From Mytilus californianus (taxonomy: Eukaryota > Mollusca > Bivalvia > Mytilida > Mytilidae): 64,000 nucleotides of DNA. The first letter of the stretch is position 1. Every line of letters begins with the position of its first letter. The DNA is taken from NCBI RefSeq assembly GCF_021869535.1, contig NW_026262734.1:74276339-74340338 (forward strand). The letters run 5' to 3'. Below the pieces are notes generated by a model that made no database searches, had not been told where the DNA came from, and saw nothing but the letters and a program-made list of their open reading frames with translations. Positions 58,520-64,000 of the stretch are shown piece after piece. The position numbers and the translations under genes were made by a program.

Positions 58520-58692
58520 ATACACCTTATCCCTATTTGTCCACCATTACTGGACATCACACAAGTTCCCGTAAAATGTTGACGTCATAATAGAAAATGT
58601 CTGACGCCACAATGGAAAAGTGATTGTTGTATGACGTCAAAAGTTCGGGCCGGACAGATTCTCGGGTCAAACGGGAATAGCGATAAGGTGTA
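58520..58692. mobile_element. Small MITE with ATACACCTTATCCC ends
   Basis: The left end ATACACCTTATCCCTATTTG and right end CAAACGGGAATAGCGATAAG-GTGTAT are imperfectly inverted. The interior has two TGACGTCA-like cores (about 58582 and 58633). Confidence 0.65.
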
Positions 58693-59630
58693 TAATTGTG
58701 AAATCCCTACCTATACATATATTTCACAGCGAAATCATAACCCATTCATATATTTATCAGCTCAAATAGTACCTATATGCATATACAATCTTATTATATA
58801 TTAAAAACACAATGAGAATAAACGCAACAAAATTAGTGCAAATAGATCGATGTGTTACGCAATAAGTTCAAAAGGTTCGATATGTGACCTTTTTTTTACT
58901 ATACTCCAGTGGGTAAAGATTATTAATTGTGACAGTGTAATAAAATTTGATCACAAACAAAACTTGTGTCAATAAGTTTCAGCAGATGTGGAAATTTTAA
59001 TGACAAAGAGTTTGGGAAATTCAGTAAAGATTGTTGCACAACAAACTGAAAAATTATGGCCCATTGATATATCACAATTGGTCAATTACTACCTATTGAT
59101 GTATTTCCTCGGTAAAATTGTACCCCATTGATATATTTGACGTATCAAAAAAGGGACCCATTCCAGCGGCACATATGTATAATATACCTTCATATAGGAA
59201 GAGACCCCCCGTGCTTATATCCCTGCTATCCAAAGGTATTGGGTCCGTTCGCGCCCAATACACGTTCATACCCTACACATTCGCACCCCACACGTTCGCA
59301 CCCTACACGTTCGCACCCTACACGTTCGCACCCTTTTTTTTTTTTAGGTGTTTTGTAGATGTTTTTCTCTAATTCTTCGCCAATTTATCCCTTTCTGCAC
59401 CCATTGTATAACAAAAATTTAATCAACGTGTGGTTTGTTTGATCTCAGCTCTTCATTGGTTAAAATCTGATTATGACGTCGAATTTTCTTGCTTTCCTCT
59501 GAATTTCCTATTGTGACGGCATGAAAAAAGGCGACCATGCCTGATGACGTCACATAGAAAGAACACATCTTTTTGCAGATCATTCGAAAAGATCATTGCC
59601 TGCGTATTGTTTGAAAATCATTAGAGAAAC

Positions 59631-59791
59631 AGATTCCACCACCAAATCTCGTGTAATACGATATTTATCCACTCTCGACAGTTAAATTTTAAATATTTAA
59701 AACGCTCGGCGAGCCTCGCGTTTTAAATTTGAAAATTTAACTGTCTCGAGTGGATAAATATCGTATCACACTCGATGCAGTGGTAGAATCT
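59631..59791. repeat. 161-bp inverted repeat (hairpin)
   Basis: The left arm GTGTAATACGATATTTATCC.. and right arm ..GGATAAATATCGTATCACAC pair over about 55 bp with few mismatches around a GC-rich centre (ACGCTCGGCGAGCCTCGCG). Weaker pairing extends to AGATTCCACCACC / GGTAGAATCT at the outer ends. Confidence 0.88.
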
Positions 59792-60404
59792 ATATATATC
59801 ATGTATATCAAAATATTTTTATTTTCATAAATAAAAATTTGGGAATTTTTAAATGAAATATTGTTTTAAATTGATTTGATGATTAATTATTAAATGTTAA
59901 TTATGTATGATTACTGCTAATTGGTATTTATACACAGCCTAATTTGGTGTTATTGTTGAGTGTTTAAAAATCATGATTGTTGTCATGGTTGTTTTAACTT
60001 GCTTCAAATGTAAATACTGCATGTATTTAGCTTGGTATGGGTAAAACTTTGAAGATTTTAAATAAAAAACATGAAAGATAATTGTTTTTAACAGCTTGGC
60101 TCCTTTGATCTCATGAGTGTCAGAATCTCACTTTATTCATAAACAATGAAAAAAAATATTTATAGCAATACACTATCCAAAACATGATTACGAATTATTC
60201 AACACATAAAAAAAAACGTCAGAATCCCAATTCCTTTTGAAACAATAAAAAAGAAATATTTATAGCAATACACTAACCAAAACATGATTAAGATTTTATC
60301 AACACCTAAAATAACGTTGTCAGAATCTCACTTTATTTAGAAACAATGAAAAAAAATAATTTATATATATATAGAGTGCCTAACAATGTAATTTTTGACA
60401 TCTT

Positions 60405-60581
60405 CGCTCAACGAAACATCCTTTTGATAATGTTACTTTCCAAATCATAGAAGTCAACACTGAGTGGGACACCACGGCGAGAAGGAGAAGAGAAAACTTT
60501 TGGATTCACCAGCTCCACACTTCAGAACCAGATGGTCTTAACGAAAAAGACGAGAAGAGATACAGGAAAGATAAAGAATAA
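60405..60581 (+). pseudogene. Penelope-like element endonuclease C-terminal fragment
   Basis: A 58-codon stop-free stretch ending in TAA: HPFDNVTFQIIEV, then TARRRRENFWIHQLHTSEPD and GLNEKDEKR. The RxxxE-xxWIxxLxTxxPxGLN pattern is the C-terminal end of the GIY-YIG-type endonuclease of Penelope-like elements. The GIY and YIG motifs and the whole RT are missing upstream, so this is a 5'-truncated insertion. Confidence 0.72.
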
Positions 60582-60783
60582 TTTAATACACAGCATCGTC
60601 TTTTTTATCCTGTAATATTGGCCAATGGACGTTGCAAACTTCAACCACAAATTTTGTATATAATCTTGAACTTTATCCACATTATGTATTATTTACAAGG
60701 CAGCTAAATTCATGAGCAACATGTACATTGAGCTGCAAAAGTTTCTTATCATCTACATCCGATTTCACCTGGATAGATGCACG

Positions 60784-60818
60784 CTTGATAAAGCTAGTTT
60801 GTCTAGCGAAATATTGCG
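60784..60818 (+). ncRNA. Degenerate hammerhead-ribozyme-like core
   Basis: CTTGATAAA, then GCTAG-TTTGT-CTAGC (5-bp stem), then GAAATATTGC. The hammerhead core is CUGAUGA - stem II - GAAA; here the first part is UUGAUAA (two changes) and the GAAA is intact. Penelope-like elements are known to carry hammerhead motifs, and this lies about 200 bp after the endonuclease remnant. The flanking stems were not resolved and activity is unlikely. Confidence 0.4.
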
Positions 60819-61460
60819 TTTATGTTTATTTTTATTGTTTTGTAAATATTTTAAACATTCTAATATTTACATACTAAATAGTGTGTTAAAATTACATTGT
60901 TAGGCAATCTATAATTTTATTTGTGTAATTGTATTAATCTCTGTACTGATTAATCCACACTCCCATAGGTTTGTATGTCATGTGTTGCTATTTATAGGCA
61001 CTTATATATATATAGAGCAATACACTTACCTAAACACGATTAGAAATTATTCAACATATTCAACACAAAAATAAAATACTGGTCGTCAGACATGTCAGAA
61101 TCTCACTTTATTTAAAAACAATGAAATTTTTTTTTTATATAGCAATACATTTACCATGACACAAAAAAAACCTTGTAAGAATCTCACTTTATTTAGAAAC
61201 AATGAAAAAATATATATTTAAAGCAATACAATTACCAAAACTCGTTTACAAATTATTAAACACAAAACCAATAAAAATTGGGCGCGAACGTGTAGGGTGC
61301 GAACGGACTTTGGGTGCGAACGTGTAGGGTGCGAAAATGAAAAGGAGGCGAACGTGCATGGTGGCGAACGTGATTGGGCGCGAACGGACCTGGATTCCTA
61401 TTCAAAACCCATTAACGGGCTATATATCTGACCTGTTGTCAAGTCCCTATTGTTTACAGC

Positions 61461-62928
61461 AGATTTATATATTCAAACATTTATCATTGTCAATTGATCT
61501 TAATTGTAAAAAAATTCCCAGCATAATTTCTGGTGAAAAAATAATTAAATTACGGAAACCTGTCCGATATTGGTCCTATTGTTAGGAATTGTTTATTTGA
61601 CGTCATTTTCAGTGTAAACAAAGAAACGCTATCTTCAGGTAGCATTTTTATTCTCTTTTGCCTAAAGTTTTAAAGTAAACTGGTCATGCTGGTCCAGTAC
61701 CAGTTATCGTCAGAAATTCGTAGTATTTCTCAAATATTGTTTTACAGTATCAGTCCTGTTGAAAATATTTTTTACCATAAAAAGGGTTACCAAAAGTTAG
61801 GTTAAACATGTTAAACACCACACACTCAACCTTTAAATCATCTTATAAATGACGTAAATCGATAAACTAGTGTGCCGATTTTGCTGTGAAATTTTATGGT
61901 TGCGAGGACCAGTTACAGTCATTTAAGAATCTACTCACTAAATAGATATTTCCACTTTTTATGTGTATTTATGTCATATAATGCTTTTCTGTAGTAAGAT
62001 GAGAAGGTTATTTCCTTTATTAGCTAAGCACATAGTCATTATGTACGTATATATTCTAAATATTTTCTTCTTCGCAATGTCTATACTGGTCATAAATATG
62101 TCACTTGAGATCAACAAAATATATAGTGTATTAAACATGTTGAAGGAGAGCAAAAAATATGATTTTCAAATTAATAAATCTGTCTCTCTACTTATGAAAG
62201 AAATTTTGCTTCTTAAGCAAGCTTTTATATATTATGTATTTGAAAACAGTAATTTTTCTAAAATCGAGGACGCCATAAAGTAATAATGTCATGTCCCTGC
62301 ATGCTTATCTTCCTACAGCGTGTTATGAAAACGAAAAACTGAGAACTTCAATATCTTAATCGGATAAAAAAAAACCTAAGTTTTAAATATGAAGCAAAGA
62401 TATGTGTCTAAAGATAATAGCAGTATGCTGAATTCATGCAACACATCCTTTATTACAAAAGATGCCTAGTGACGGTAACTGGTAACTGAGGGTAACTCTG
62501 GTCCTCGACCAGTACTTTAATTAAAAACGTAATAATGTATACCTAAAATCAACGAATACACAAAATTGTCTTATTACTAATCTTTGTACAGATACAAAAA
62601 TCTGCCTGAATGATCTGAGGTGAGTTTCCCCAGAGATATCATTTTGTTTTCTGATAAAGTTTAACGTTGCATAAGCATTAAAGTTATTTTATAACGTACA
62701 CAAACAGAATAAATTCAAAATGTTTGTCATCATAGTATTATTCTCTTTGGTAATATAAATTTGCGCAGATCTGAGTCTGGAGCAATTTTCTGATTTGGGC
62801 GCCTCAATCAAATAGTGTGTTTAATTGAGAAATAATTATTTTATTCCATGAGCTGTGTTCATTTTAACATGGGTAGACATTATAGTTGTCAATATCTTTA
62901 TACTGAGCATTAGCAATGTTGACAAATA
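61461..62928. other. AT-rich intergenic DNA, no gene seen
   Basis: The longest frame (61963-62283, 106 codons) encodes a hydrophobic then Lys/Asn-rich stretch with no recognised family; it fits AT-rich chance coding. TGGTCCAGTACCAGTTA (61690) and TGGTCCTCGACCAGTA (62500) are loosely repeated blocks. Confidence 0.5.
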
Positions 62929-62930
62929 TA

Positions 62931-63226
62931 AGGGATCAACCATTTAACTTCAAGGGGGGGGGGGGTTATGGTTTTTTGTCTGAGTCAGAAATTAATTTTC
63001 GCGCATAGCGCAACCAATTTTATGTAGTTTTTCAACGCTATCTATCAAATTAATTTTTTTCAATATTTAACACTATAATGTATGGGGAAATTCTGGATTC
63101 AGAATATTTTTTTTTTGTCATCTGCTTGACCACAATATTTTTTTTCATCAAATTGGAGATCATAATATTTTTTTAGAAAAAACCATGATCCCCCCCCCCC
63201 CCTTTGAAGTTAAATGGTCGTTCCCT
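62931..63226. mobile_element. G-tract MITE, copy 2
   Basis: Ends AGGGATCAACCATTTAACTT-CAAGGGGGG and CCCCCCTTTG-AAGTTAAATGGTCGTTCCCT are inverted, with a G run after the left arm and a C run before the right. AATATTTTTTTT blocks repeat inside. Same architecture as 43097-43373. Confidence 0.85.
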
Positions 63227-64000
63227 AATGCCTACCCATGTTAAAATGAGCATAGCATGATAGAATTATTACAATTTTAATAGGAAAATGTAGAACTTTT
63301 GTACTTCGAAGCAGACCTATAATACACTTTCCATTAGCATGATTAGGAAGCAATTTTGATTTGGTAAAGCCATTACAATTTGGAAAATCAACCGTTTCAC
63401 AATAGAAAATGAACAGATACATGTACACGTAAACTTACTATTAGCATGATTTTATTTAATTTCCTAGAGAGCAACACCAACACAATTGTCCATTTTGATC
63501 TCCAGCGTTGTTCAAAAAACAACTGATGTTGCAATTTCAATTGTGACGTCAATCATGTTCTATTGGAATCAGAACATGGCTTTGTTTGTTGTTGCCAAAG
63601 CGAAAGAAGAACGTCATATTAGAATTGCATGTCTATGATAGATGTCTTTACTTATATATATAATTCATAAAAGTTTAATTAATTATATTGTGGAGTTTTT
63701 AGATTTTCCTTTATAAAAATACCCTTGGGCTTTTTTCAGAATACAGTAGATTACATTTGTATATATATATATATATCAATTTTTATCAGATCTAACAAAA
63801 TATAGTGGTTTGTTTGTTCCTATCTTTTAAAACCTTCATGTGACCTTTAAAATGCAAAATTATTACAAGTTAATGTTAAAAAAGGATTTTTCATAGTATC
63901 TGCTTCAAAAGGCTTTATTAAAGGGTGAAAAAATCAAATTATTGAATTTCTGCTTTTGACATAGATATGTCTTTGTGTACACGAAGCTACAAATGTATAC
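63227..64000. other. AT-rich intergenic DNA, no gene seen
   Basis: No repeat family or protein was recognised before the window ends. Confidence 0.5.

Larger units (their letters stand above)
59241..61390. mobile_element. GTTCGC-ended element, large copy with nested inserts
   Basis: The left end GGGTCCGTTCGCGCCCAATA, followed by four to five tandem CACGTTCGCACCCTA units (to 59337), faces the right end (GGGTGCGAACGTGTAG units, then ATTGGGCGCGAACGGACC). The interior between about 59810 and 60060 matches the small copy at 3088-3783. The extra length comes from an inserted hairpin repeat (59631-59791) and a Penelope-like fragment (60405-60900). Several GTCAGAATCTCACTTTATTTA blocks repeat at about 60119, 60319, 61087 and 61178. 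Confidence 0.8.

Noticed and set aside
59118..59372. Frames with repeated TFAPYTFAP / SHPTRSHP
   Set aside because: Produced by tandem CACGTTCGCACCC units at the end of the GTTCGC element.
61963..62283. 106-codon frame as a membrane protein gene
   Set aside because: AT-rich hydrophobic composition, no recognised family, no supporting splice or promoter signal.

Overview
This window reads as non-coding-rich genomic DNA of a bivalve mollusc, most likely a mussel (Mytilus or a close relative). The evidence is an AT-rich base composition, spliced genes with GT-AG introns, and many interspersed repeats of bivalve type: a tRNA-derived SINE ending in a CAAT-repeat tail, the 'CTCATTGGCAATCATACCACATCTTCTT' class tails split over several copies, hairpin-tipped elements followed by simple repeats, Penelope-like and LINE debris. 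No bacterial-style operon, rRNA or intact tRNA gene was seen. The species call is from pattern memory, not from a search.

Layout. 0-8.3 kb: AT-rich intergenic DNA with a TA-flanked pogo/Tigger-like non-autonomous element (1.18-2.24 kb), a small element with GTTCGC-rich inverted ends (3.09-3.78 kb), a foldback element (4.03-4.70 kb) and two copies of a common mussel repeat. 8.36-8.75 kb: a decayed Penelope-like reverse transcriptase. 8.98-10.0 kb: an element whose long terminal inverted repeats are themselves built of ACCATACGCGTATGGT palindromes. 10.04-32.88 kb: a tandem array of about 2.39-kb units, five near full length plus a deleted unit at the left and a truncated one at the right. Each unit carries promoter-like, splice-like and histone-3'-stem-loop-like sequences.

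The array is interrupted at 13.32-22.53 kb by a composite LTR retroelement. On the plus strand lie a 5'-truncated protease, an RT-RNase H-integrase (1041 codons) and, after one in-frame TAG, a chromodomain and a 3' LTR. On the minus strand, joined head-to-head at about 14.48 kb, lie a truncated zinc-knuckle/coiled-coil gag-like piece and its own 3' LTR. The right LTR is itself split by a 2.15-kb terminal-inverted-repeat element that contains a dimeric 134-bp satellite.

33-49.6 kb: repeat mosaic (hairpin-tipped elements, satellite-ended MITE, LINE and MULE fragments, SINE, a 90-bp perfect TIR element with 10-bp target duplication, a 1.8-kb TIR element nested in an older repeat). 49.70-54.46 kb, minus strand: the one convincing multi-exon gene. 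Four exons with mutually consistent splice phases encode about 1009 residues: split chromodomain, coiled coil, DDE-transposase-like core with a CPWC motif, and C-terminal SAP motif. A single-base frameshift lies in the core. 54.5-64 kb: AT-rich DNA with a LINE 3' fragment, a short Rossmann-type first-exon candidate resembling aspartate dehydrogenase, a large copy of the GTTCGC-ended element with a 161-bp hairpin and a Penelope-like endonuclease tail inside it, and a G-tract MITE.

Apart from the chromodomain-SAP gene and the possible dehydrogenase exon, coding sequence here is all mobile-element derived, and most of it is broken.
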